Shown here one piece after another: positions 25,573 through 34,040 of a DNA stretch of 64,000 bases. The notes below the pieces were generated by a model, which worked only from the letters and a program-made list of their open reading frames with translations, searched no databases and had not been told where the DNA came from. The number at the start of each line of letters is the position of its first letter. Within the stretch, counting starts at the first letter, position 1. A program made the translations under genes and the position numbers. The DNA is from Sphingobacterium humi (GTDB taxonomy: Bacteria > Bacteroidota > Bacteroidia > Sphingobacteriales > Sphingobacteriaceae), in assembly GCF_009768885.1 (NCBI RefSeq), contig NZ_WSQA01000008.1:62001-126000 (forward strand), read 5' to 3'.

Positions 25573-27519
25573 ATGAAGCAGTTTAAGCTTGTTTTTGTTG
25601 CCTTATTTTTCGTGGTATCGTTAGGGTTCCTGCCGGTTGCTCTGCTGGGGCAAGTTTACCATTATCAAGTAGGCAGTGGGTCTACTAGTTTGGAGCCTGG
25701 GTCAAACATCATCTCTTTATCCTTGGCTGGCTATGGCGGCCCTCGCGATGGGCGCTTTTCCTTGCGCTGGGAGAAGATCGGAGATTCCATGCTTCAAGTA
25801 GCCGATATGACCTTCACGAAAGATAAACTCTTTATCATAACCAATGGGGAGGTTCGCAAATATGACAAGAATGGCAAGCTTGAAGTATCAACAATTGGAA
25901 ACCTGGAAGGTTTATCCTTACTGACTTCAGATGACAAACAGCTATATGGCTTGCGGAACGATAAGGAAGTTTTTATTGCGAAGTTGAAAAATAAGATGCG
26001 ATGGAAATCGGCAGGATTTAAACTTCCTGTGGATGATCCGGTGGCTATCGTGAAAGATGGAAAGAATTTCATTATTGCGGATCGAGCGGGTGTGGTTTGG
26101 GAAGCCTTGCCGACAGGACGAGACTACAAGCTACAGCAGCTGGCCGTTAGACCGGGTATTATCGATCTATTGGTTCATGCTGGACGTTTGTATGCCTTAA
26201 CAGATACTGAATTATTGTATTTGGAGCCGGATGGGAATTGGATGCGTAAAGCGATACGTAACGATAAGAATCTGCCGGAAGAGATTAAGCTCATCGGGGC
26301 CGATCAAGGTATTGTTTTTGGCTTTGATGGGCGCGGAAACTTCTATAAAGCCGGACAACATACGGACGGGAATTTAACAGCCTCTGCCGTTTCCATTAAA
26401 AAAGGGGCAGAACGGGTGCTAATTGTGAGCCTGGATGTCTGTGGTCTGGATGGAGATTTTGTGAACCTGCTGAAAGAGGAGCTTGCGGCAAGCTATAAGC
26501 TGCCTAAACAAGCGGTATTGATTAATTCCTCGCATACACATTTTGCACCCGTTACACAGCGCTGGACAACCTGGGGCGAGCATTGCCAGCGTCCGGATAG
26601 TTTGTATTTACGGACAACTGTGAAGCAGGGGATATTAGACGTGGCGAAGGCTGCTATTAAAAGCGAAAAAGAAGCCAATTTATATTTTGGTAGAGATACG
26701 GTGCAGATCGGTCGAAACCGAAATCTGCGCGGTGATAACTTGCCATATGATGATGCTGTAGATGTGGTTCAGATTGCCTATAAAAATCAAGAAGCTTCCG
26801 ATGTGTTGTTTCTTGCGGGGTGCCACCCTGTATTTACGTCGAATGAAATGGACTTTTACAAACTTAGCGCGAATTATCCGGGTGAAGCTCGGGAGCAGCT
26901 TGTTCATCATTCGCAGGTTCGGCGACCTATATTTTTGCAGGGCTGTGGCGGCGATATCAATCCCGTAGATCTTGATTATAAGGTGACGGGGAGAAGGCTG
27001 GCGAATGCGGTGAAAGGGATTTTAGATGGAGATAAGCTGCAAGAGATTCATGGCGATATTAACTATGGCATGGATACCATCAACTTTCCAACACGACCCT
27101 GGCCAAAGGAGGATCTCCTGGCCTTGAAAGCCGAAAAGGAAAAACTCGTCGGGGATCTGTATGCGGAATCGCGCGTGCGCTGGGCGAATTTGATGCTTTC
27201 TTATTATGAAACGGGGACCATGCCTCGTGAAATGCCGGTCTATATCCAAACGCTGAACATCGGTAATTGGAAGTTGCTGGGCATTTCGCGCGAAACTACC
27301 ACGGAATATAGCCTGGCCGTGAAGCAATTGTGGCCAGGTAAAATGGTGAGCGTGGCTGGATATAGCAATGATGTTTCCAGCTATTTGCCAACAAGCAGAC
27401 ATATCAAAGCGAGGATTTACGAAGGGGAGGATTCCTTTTTCTGGTATGGACAACCGAATGTTTTCCCGGAGAATGTGCATGAGGTGATTATTGAGGCAAT
27501 ACGGAAGAAGAATAGGTGA
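25573..27519 (+). CDS. Ceramidase-fold secreted protein with inserted propeller-like domain
   Basis: A 648-residue secreted protein (signal peptide about 1-27). Residues 28-63 (with AGYGGPRDGRFS) and about 273-648 match the neutral/alkaline ceramidase N-terminal fold: NSSHTHFAP and GCHPVF supply metal ligands. About 210 residues between them form repeated short strands (KDKLFIITNGEVRKYD, DKQLYGL, KNFIIAD, GRLYALT), as in a beta-propeller. At the place where ceramidases have GDVSP with the nucleophile Ser, this protein reads GDINP. So it is probably not a ceramidase. Its place behind murQ suggests a cell-wall or amino-sugar amide as substrate; this is inference. Confidence 0.78.
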   Translation: MKQFKLVFVALFFVVSLGFLPVALLGQVYHYQVGSGSTSLEPGSNIISLSLAGYGGPRDGRFSLRWEKIGDSMLQVADMTFTKDKLFIITNGEVRKYDKNGKLEVSTIGNLEGLSLLTSDDKQLYGLRNDKEVFIAKLKNKMRWKSAGFKLPVDDPVAIVKDGKNFIIADRAGVVWEALPTGRDYKLQQLAVRPGIIDLLVHAGRLYALTDTELLYLEPDGNWMRKAIRNDKNLPEEIKLIGADQGIVFGFDGRGNFYKAGQHTDGNLTASAVSIKKGAERVLIVSLDVCGLDGDFVNLLKEELAASYKLPKQAVLINSSHTHFAPVTQRWTTWGEHCQRPDSLYLRTTVKQGILDVAKAAIKSEKEANLYFGRDTVQIGRNRNLRGDNLPYDDAVDVVQIAYKNQEASDVLFLAGCHPVFTSNEMDFYKLSANYPGEAREQLVHHSQVRRPIFLQGCGGDINPVDLDYKVTGRRLANAVKGILDGDKLQEIHGDINYGMDTINFPTRPWPKEDLLALKAEKEKLVGDLYAESRVRWANLMLSYYETGTMPREMPVYIQTLNIGNWKLLGISRETTTEYSLAVKQLWPGKMVSVAGYSNDVSSYLPTSRHIKARIYEGEDSFFWYGQPNVFPENVHEVIIEAIRKKNR

Positions 27520-27597
27520 GGCGGGGGGGATTTTTTTTCCTTCATTATTGCATCCTACAGGAAGTTTGCTTAAGTTGAAGGGCTATATTCGATTATT

Positions 27598-28515
27598 ATG
27601 ATTATCAGAAAGAAGGAGCATTGGTTTAGAATGCTTTTTGTGTGGCGTGGTTCGGTGCTGCCTTCCTTGGTACCTAGACTCGTACTACTATTAATATTCT
27701 CTATTGCTGTTGTCTATTTTCACGGAACAATACTCTCCTTTAAGGTGCCTTTAAATCCGGCACCATTGACTTTATTTGGCTTCGTGCTGGCCTTGTTCCT
27801 AGGGTTTAGAAATAATGCAAGCTATGAGCGGTTTTGGGAAGGCAGAAAACTGTGGGGCGAATTGCTGAATACCTCCAGGTCCCTGACCAGGCAAGTAATA
27901 ACACTTAATAATACCGGGGAAGATAAAGCCTTTACCTTGGAGATGGTGGCCTTAATTAGCTCCTTTGTATTGGCCTTGAAGCATCAGCTTCGGGATACCG
28001 ATCCGCGGGCTGAATTGTCGGAACGCATGGATGAAAAGACCCTGGCTCTGGTGATGGCGGCTAAGTATAAACCGGCTATTATCATGAAGTTAATTGCCGA
28101 ACGCCTGCAAGCTGCACAAGCTGTAGGCCGGATAGATTCCATTCAATTCGCAAGAATGGATCAGAATTTAGATAAACTAGCCGATATTTTAGGTGGTTGT
28201 GAACGGATTCATAATACCTTAATTCCGTATAGCTACGGCGTTCTTCTGCATCGAACTGTCTATATTTATTGTGCCATGATGCCTTTCGGATTGGTAGATT
28301 CCTTAGGCTGGTTTATGCCGATACTCGTGGTATTTATTGCCTATACTTTTGTGGCTTTCGAAGCTATTGCCGATGAAATTGAAGAGCCCTTTGGAAATGA
28401 ACCAAACGACTTGGCATTAAATGCAATGGCTGAAACTATTGAAGAAACGATATTTGAAATGGCAGGGAAGGAAGTGGAAAAGGGAAGGAAGGTTGGCAAG
28501 GAGATAATTGATTAA
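27598..28515 (+). CDS. Bestrophin-family anion channel
   Basis: A 305-residue membrane protein of the bestrophin/UPF0187 family: N-terminal RKKEHWFRMLFVWRGSV, transmembrane helices at about 22-40 and 45-65, the family motif FRNNASYERFWEGRKLWGEL, then helices near 220-260 and a cytosolic end with DEIEEPFG. Bacterial bestrophins form pentameric anion or cation channels in the inner membrane. A decayed second copy lies at 37.2-37.7 kb. It is a single gene. Confidence 0.92.
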   Translation: MIIRKKEHWFRMLFVWRGSVLPSLVPRLVLLLIFSIAVVYFHGTILSFKVPLNPAPLTLFGFVLALFLGFRNNASYERFWEGRKLWGELLNTSRSLTRQVITLNNTGEDKAFTLEMVALISSFVLALKHQLRDTDPRAELSERMDEKTLALVMAAKYKPAIIMKLIAERLQAAQAVGRIDSIQFARMDQNLDKLADILGGCERIHNTLIPYSYGVLLHRTVYIYCAMMPFGLVDSLGWFMPILVVFIAYTFVAFEAIADEIEEPFGNEPNDLALNAMAETIEETIFEMAGKEVEKGRKVGKEIID

Positions 28516-28542
28516 AGCTTGATTTAAATATTTTTGTTGATT

Positions 28543-28587
28543 TTTTCATAGCCATGCTTTTAGGTATATATGGACATGGCTATGAAA
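28543..28587. repeat. 14-bp perfect inverted repeat between convergent genes
   Basis: Arms TTTTCATAGCCATG (28543-28556) and CATGGCTATGAAAA (28574-28587), loop 17 bases. It sits between the ends of the bestrophin and M16 genes, where a terminator is expected, but the A and T runs are inside the stem and no T tract follows on either strand, so a terminator role is uncertain. Confidence 0.6.
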
Positions 28588-28626
28588 AGACTAATTCAGA
28601 TGTTTCTTAGCGATTTTTAAACGCAG

Positions 28627-31434
28627 CTAATCATATGGTTCATAGAAAAGTTTGTAATTTTTCTCTGAAAGTAATCTTTTGGCGGCTAACTGTATATCAC
28701 TAGCTGTAATTGAGTTCAATAAAACTTCATATTTCTCCAGCGAGGAAATAGTTCCATAGCGTAAATAGTATGTCCTAAGTTGCTCTACCCACATTTGGGG
28801 GGTTGCCATTGCCAAATGGCTTTTTTTATTATTAACGATGGTATTTTTTAGGCTCTTCAATTTGGCTTTACTAATAGTATTATTACAGATTCGCTTAATC
28901 AATTCAATTGAATACTTTTCCATACGCTCTAGATTTCTTTTTTCAGTTGAAAAACCAATTGTAATAGATGCTTTAGGTTTCTTTGAACCCATCATATTGA
29001 GATTTGTATAGGGAGAATAACTTAATCCCTCTTGTTCTCTAGAAAAAGATAAAAACTCAGCGTTAATCAAAGAGTTGATTATATTTAGGATAACATTATC
29101 TTTCAGAGTGCCATTCATCTGACAAAGAAAAACAATTGCGGCTTCAACACGAGTACTGTCGGCGAGTTCCGGATTGTTATTCTGGATGCTGACCGTCTGA
29201 CTTTTCCTAAATACTCCTTTGGCTATTGATAAGGAATCCGCCTTTAAATGGCTAAAGTAATCGACAAAATTATTCCTGGCTTCCTCAATATTGACATTTC
29301 CAGATATGAGTATGTATGCAGAATCAAGATTTCTTGCAGAAAGATCAAACAATCTAAACATGTTGTTTAAATTGACTTTAGCCCAGTCCTCCTTAGTTTT
29401 TAATCTGTATTCGAAGCTTGGATCACCGCTTTGATAAAATGAAATTCTCTTCTTTAAGCGCATACTGGAATACTGATCAAAAGGTGAGGATAATTGCTCT
29501 CTTCCTAATTGTTGAATTTGTTCTTTTCGATATGTTTCAAAGTCTTCTACTGGCATTGAATAGGCATATAGCTTCCGAAAAGTTAGTTCGTATAGATCTT
29601 CTAGATTACCTTCTAAACTAACTGCGTTCAATGTTGTTGCATCCTCTGACATGTACGTTAAAATAGAGAGGCCTCTTTCAATAAGCATTGAATTGTATAT
29701 ATCCGTGCTTAAACCAGAAATTTTAGACTCTCCAATAAAATAAGAAGCATCTTGATAATAAGGATATTCCGATTCAAGCAATTGATTTAGTCCAGCTTTA
29801 ACAGTAAATGAAAAGATCGTCTCCTTGACATTCGGAATAGGTTTAACGGCAAGGCGAATGCCATTTTTCAATACAAATTCCGTCACTCCAATTCCGGCAT
29901 AAAAACTTTCTTCTAATATAGCTGAAAGGCCATTACCATCATGTTTTACTTTGGGTAATTCATTCCAGTTAAATATTAGTTTTGAGGTATGGTTTTCTTT
30001 CTTTTCAGTTAGATTGCTCAATAGCAAAGGGGAATTCAAAGCTGTGTTCCAGATACTATCTAAAACCGAGGCATTAATATCAAACAATGCTGAATTGTAT
30101 TCAAAAAAATAGGATACATTTTTTTTATTCAAAAACCATATTTTATTGTGTTCTCTATTTATATCTTCTTGATTTATTTGCGATAAAAAATGTAGCGTTA
30201 GGCTGTCTTTATGTGTCTTAGAAAGATAGTTGTGGCCAACTGCAACTTCATCCACATAAGCATCTGCTAAATTCTTTGCCTCTATTGGGTAGGCATTGGA
30301 GGGGTAATGTTTTAAAAAATCTTTTTTGATTATTTCCAGGTCGTCTACCGCGATACCTTGTCGGTTTATTGCGCCAATTACAGAAGCTGCACTTTGTAGC
30401 CTGTTTATTTGCTCATCTTCACTCATGGATTTAATAGTCAAAGCATTTTCATTTTGGTGGGGTAAATACCAAATTGATTCATATTGAATCATAGTATTTG
30501 CCTGCCTTAACTTGGATACCAAATATTTTTTGTAAAGATCTTCTACCAGATGCCGCCTAAAGTCCTGTTTTGTTTTCATCAAACCAGATTCGGTGAAACG
30601 GATAATCTCTAATTTGTTGACCTTCAATGACGAATCCTTGTTTTTATATAGTTTCCCATCCGAAACAGGATTAAAACTATAATAATTCTGTTGCCGCTGA
30701 ACAGTCCTATTCGGTGTGAAAACCTTTCCAAAAGTCTTATTTATATTTAAAATAGTTTGTGCTGTATCGAGTTTTCCGGTAATAATTAATGTCGCTAGGT
30801 CAGGTCGGTACCAATTTCTATAAAATGAAATAAGCTTTGGTATTTCGATCAGCTCAACATCCTTTATCTGGCCAATTGGTAATCTATTTTCATATGAACT
30901 TGCTAATAGCTTTTGCTCAGAAAAAATTTGCTGCTTATAATCTTTGATCTCCTGAAATACAATATTTTTTTCTTTCTCAATATCCTCATCTCTGAAAACT
31001 GCTTTCGACAAGATGTTTAATAAGATGTTTAATGATAGCTTCTCTAAGCTTGAGTCTAAAATAGATAACGAAAAGACCGTGCGGTCATAGGTGGTATACG
31101 CATTTATGTCTCTACCAAACTGATACCCTAAATTAGATAGGGTATCAATTATTTTTCTATTAGGAAAATCTATGGCATGATTAAAAACAGCATGCTCAAG
31201 AAAATGTGCATACGCCCGTTCATCCTCTCTTTCTTGAAGAGAACCTACGTTTAAAACAAGCCGGTATTCAGTTCTTACACCAACTGTTGGCTGCAAAATA
31301 TAATGGAGGCCATTATCGAGCCTCCCGAATGCTGCCTTCTCGTCTTTCGACAAATTATCTGTATGTTGCGAATAGCAGATGAAAGGAAAACTAAAAACTA
31401 ACCAAAAAATAAACCTTTTGATTATTCTACCCAT
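28627..31434 (-). CDS. M16-family zinc metallopeptidase (pitrilysin-like, two-domain)
   Basis: A 935-residue secreted peptidase. The zinc motif HFLEH is at residues 77-81 and the third ligand is probably Glu162 (IVFQE). The second half (from about 515, GVTEFVLKNGIRLAVKP) repeats the fold without the zinc site, as usual in M16 enzymes. A signal peptide or anchor is at 1-22. The open frame extends 37 codons upstream, but the ATG at 31434 overlaps the stop of the lipoprotein gene by one base, a translational-coupling arrangement, and begins a normal signal peptide. It belongs to the SusCD island and would cut peptides before or after import. Confidence 0.9.
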   Translation of the reverse strand: MGRIIKRFIFWLVFSFPFICYSQHTDNLSKDEKAAFGRLDNGLHYILQPTVGVRTEYRLVLNVGSLQEREDERAYAHFLEHAVFNHAIDFPNRKIIDTLSNLGYQFGRDINAYTTYDRTVFSLSILDSSLEKLSLNILLNILSKAVFRDEDIEKEKNIVFQEIKDYKQQIFSEQKLLASSYENRLPIGQIKDVELIEIPKLISFYRNWYRPDLATLIITGKLDTAQTILNINKTFGKVFTPNRTVQRQQNYYSFNPVSDGKLYKNKDSSLKVNKLEIIRFTESGLMKTKQDFRRHLVEDLYKKYLVSKLRQANTMIQYESIWYLPHQNENALTIKSMSEDEQINRLQSAASVIGAINRQGIAVDDLEIIKKDFLKHYPSNAYPIEAKNLADAYVDEVAVGHNYLSKTHKDSLTLHFLSQINQEDINREHNKIWFLNKKNVSYFFEYNSALFDINASVLDSIWNTALNSPLLLSNLTEKKENHTSKLIFNWNELPKVKHDGNGLSAILEESFYAGIGVTEFVLKNGIRLAVKPIPNVKETIFSFTVKAGLNQLLESEYPYYQDASYFIGESKISGLSTDIYNSMLIERGLSILTYMSEDATTLNAVSLEGNLEDLYELTFRKLYAYSMPVEDFETYRKEQIQQLGREQLSSPFDQYSSMRLKKRISFYQSGDPSFEYRLKTKEDWAKVNLNNMFRLFDLSARNLDSAYILISGNVNIEEARNNFVDYFSHLKADSLSIAKGVFRKSQTVSIQNNNPELADSTRVEAAIVFLCQMNGTLKDNVILNIINSLINAEFLSFSREQEGLSYSPYTNLNMMGSKKPKASITIGFSTEKRNLERMEKYSIELIKRICNNTISKAKLKSLKNTIVNNKKSHLAMATPQMWVEQLRTYYLRYGTISSLEKYEVLLNSITASDIQLAAKRLLSEKNYKLFYEPYD

Positions 31435-32636
31435 TAAAATACGTATTTGACAGATACTGTAATGTAGTTGCCAGCACCTGAGTGCCCCATAAGAAAATCG
31501 AACGAAAGAGATTGGTCGGACAGCTTTGCTGTAGATGCTTTCCATATACTTTGATTTCCGGGATACACATCTTCAAGAATATTATCAGTATTGAGGTATT
31601 CAGCAGGATTCACTGTACCACCCTGTTCACTATTTTCGATTGCAATGGGATTATTAGCTTCTATGAGTTTTTTTAGTCGTTCCCACGCAGAATAAGTATA
31701 AGTAAAATTGACAATATTTATTTCATTGTTATAACTTGAGGGTTCAATAAAGGAAATCGTTTTAATTTCTAAATCAATCTCTATATTATCTAATGAAAGT
31801 TGAAATGACTCTGCCGAAGACGGGCTAAGACCGATTAATTCCATAATCTTTTTAGGAGCGGGTGGTGCATTTTGGCCTTCATTATTCCAATATTCTTTAT
31901 CTTCAATAGTTAGCTGTCTAAATAAGGTGTATAAATAGCTTTCTAATCCCATTGCGTTGGAAACCATTTTTAGAACAGGTTTTTCTGCTGTGGCTTTTTC
32001 ACTTAGGGTAAAAACACTAACTCCCTTAATCGTTGAAACCTTACGATTGTACATCGTTTCAAGTGATCCATTTCCAAAGTATATTACCGTTCCTTCTAGC
32101 GAAACCTCGCCCATTAAAGGATAAAGATTCAACCCCTTGCTCTTATAGGTATCTAAAAGTTTGATCTGCTCACCTGTCAACTGCTCAAATTTTTGAAGAG
32201 GTTGCAAGGTGATTGTCAGAGGAGACTCGAGGCTTATCTGACTATTATTGCGGAGTAAATTCAGTAAAATATCTTTTTTCTCACCAATTGTAGCCTTCGC
32301 TTTACTCTTGATTGTAAGCTGCGCTTTCTTTTCACCTGCTTTAAAAACGACTTTCGAGTCGCGAATTTCGAGCTGCTCCTGTCCATCAATTAAATTGTTT
32401 TCAAGTTTAAACTCCAATTCAATATCCTTATTAACTGTTTTTACCAGTAGTACATCAATCAAAATCTCATCAACACCGTCATTCTTTATAAATTGGCTGG
32501 AATTAGCTTTTAGTACAATATGATTGTTCCCTTGGTATGAATTAATATCGTTGTCTTTACTACATCCCAAAATGCTGATTAAGATAGTGCTAGTTACGGC
32601 AGAAAGGCTTAATGCCCTTTTTAAGTAATTTTTCAT
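31434..32636 (-). CDS. SusCD-linked surface lipoprotein, DUF4929-like
   Basis: A 400-residue lipoprotein (lipobox ILGC, Cys25). The N-terminal third is beta-rich, like a Calx-beta or immunoglobulin domain (VLKANSSQFIKNDGVDEI, VVFKAGEKKAQLTIKS). The rest is a domain I associate with DUF4929 proteins found next to SusCD genes; that name comes from memory and needs a profile search. It lies 24 bases behind susD and overlaps the peptidase gene by one base. It is probably a surface ligand-binding partner of the SusCD pair. Confidence 0.75.
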   Translation of the reverse strand: MKNYLKRALSLSAVTSTILISILGCSKDNDINSYQGNNHIVLKANSSQFIKNDGVDEILIDVLLVKTVNKDIELEFKLENNLIDGQEQLEIRDSKVVFKAGEKKAQLTIKSKAKATIGEKKDILLNLLRNNSQISLESPLTITLQPLQKFEQLTGEQIKLLDTYKSKGLNLYPLMGEVSLEGTVIYFGNGSLETMYNRKVSTIKGVSVFTLSEKATAEKPVLKMVSNAMGLESYLYTLFRQLTIEDKEYWNNEGQNAPPAPKKIMELIGLSPSSAESFQLSLDNIEIDLEIKTISFIEPSSYNNEINIVNFTYTYSAWERLKKLIEANNPIAIENSEQGGTVNPAEYLNTDNILEDVYPGNQSIWKASTAKLSDQSLSFDFLMGHSGAGNYITVSVKYVF

Positions 32637-32660
32637 GTATTGATTATTGTTTTAGTGAAT

Positions 32661-34040
32661 TTATTGTATTGTGAACCAACCTGAGTTTTGGCTGATATTT
32701 TTATTATACCTCAGTTCTGAAAGCGGAATCGGCCAAGTCCATCGATAATCGTCCTTATCTATTTTTATCGATACGTTGTCACTGTCCGCTGTATATCTTA
32801 CTATACCAGTGTTCCAGCGTTTCAAGTCAAAATAATTAATCTTCTCTCCAATGAACTCTTTTTGTTTTTCTGTCCGAAAAATGGTCAGTAAGGATTCATG
32901 ATCATGCGTGTAGTCTATTTTCCTGCTATTGACTTTGCCTAGAAATCCGTTTAGGAGTTCCAAAGCCTCCATATCTTTATGCTGTCCTAGAAGGCTTTCA
33001 ATCAAAATAAAATAGGGATCGGCGCTACGGTACATTACCAAATTATATGCTTTCTGGTCTTGTATGCTATTCCTATATTTGCCTAAAAGCCGGCGCTCAA
33101 TTGGTATTCCGCCAAGTGATTTCATTACATGTGAAAACTGAAAGCTTCGATAGCGAATGTCATCGTGATGGTATATGTATTTATTAGAAACGTACAGGTA
33201 ATCCCCTTCATTTGGCTTATCATAAATAAGGAATTTGTTAGGGTTGTCTTTATAGTCAATTGACCAGATAATAGCAGCTGTTTCTTTATCGGTATTGTTT
33301 CTCCAAAGATTCTCATAAATGTTAGCCGTGATCTGAAGTTGTCCCATTAATGGAAGTAACTCTTTGGCTAGGGTTTCAACTTTTAAATACTCTTTTTTAT
33401 ACAACTCGACCTGCAGCTGAAGTATCTTTGCGGAATTCTCATTTAAAAAGAAGGGGGTTGGCATGGGATATTTAGCCATTAAACTAATTCCTTCACTCAA
33501 AATTTCGCGGATCAAAGTAACACTTTGCGTTTGATTCAAGCGTTCTGCTGTTGCCATTTTGCTGCTCTGCTTTGCAATTATACCAGGCGCCTGGCCATCA
33601 TTACGATTACAATACAATTGAAGCAAATCAAAATATAAATAGGCTTTAAATACTAGTGCATTGCCTTTTATATAATTCCATTCAGCTCCTTTATTGATGA
33701 TGTCTTTTTCGCTCTCCAGTAATACATTTAATTGCGCAATAATATTATAATAAGTTTCCCATAAATGGGCGGAACGCGTTTGTATAAGTCTGTCATTCCA
33801 GTTATAATACCTTAGAAGATCTTGATTGTAGGATATTAAATAGGAGGGCTGTAAATCTTCGGTAAGCGGTGTGAAATAGTCTGGAGATATACGAAACGAA
33901 TGGAAAGCCTTCGACAACACTGAATTAGCCCTTGTTGTTGTGTTGATAATGCCATCTCCCGAGATTTCAGTCTCTGAAATAACATCAAGACTACAGGCAT
34001 AACATAGTATAATAAGGGTGTAAAAATAGAGTTTCATCAA
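32661..34040 (-). CDS. SusD/RagB-family lipoprotein of the M16 island
   Basis: A 459-residue lipoprotein (lipobox near CYAC, Cys16). SusD-type TPR helices are visible, and the C-terminal part carries FRTEKQKEFIGEKINYFDLKR, the family's usual end pattern. Its ATG overlaps the susC stop by four bases (ATGA), so the two are translated together. With an M16 peptidase in the same unit the imported ligand is more likely peptide than glycan, as for RagAB. Confidence 0.92.
   Translation of the reverse strand: MMKLYFYTLIILCYACSLDVISETEISGDGIINTTTRANSVLSKAFHSFRISPDYFTPLTEDLQPSYLISYNQDLLRYYNWNDRLIQTRSAHLWETYYNIIAQLNVLLESEKDIINKGAEWNYIKGNALVFKAYLYFDLLQLYCNRNDGQAPGIIAKQSSKMATAERLNQTQSVTLIREILSEGISLMAKYPMPTPFFLNENSAKILQLQVELYKKEYLKVETLAKELLPLMGQLQITANIYENLWRNNTDKETAAIIWSIDYKDNPNKFLIYDKPNEGDYLYVSNKYIYHHDDIRYRSFQFSHVMKSLGGIPIERRLLGKYRNSIQDQKAYNLVMYRSADPYFILIESLLGQHKDMEALELLNGFLGKVNSRKIDYTHDHESLLTIFRTEKQKEFIGEKINYFDLKRWNTGIVRYTADSDNVSIKIDKDDYRWTWPIPLSELRYNKNISQNSGWFTIQ

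Noticed and set aside
28543..28587. Rho-independent terminator between bestrophin and the M16 gene
   Set aside because: The stem is perfect but no T tract follows on either strand, so only an inverted repeat is recorded.
31437..31545. N-terminal extension of the M16 peptidase
   Set aside because: It overlaps the lipoprotein coding region and precedes a complete signal peptide; the one-base overlap at 31434 is the usual coupling arrangement.
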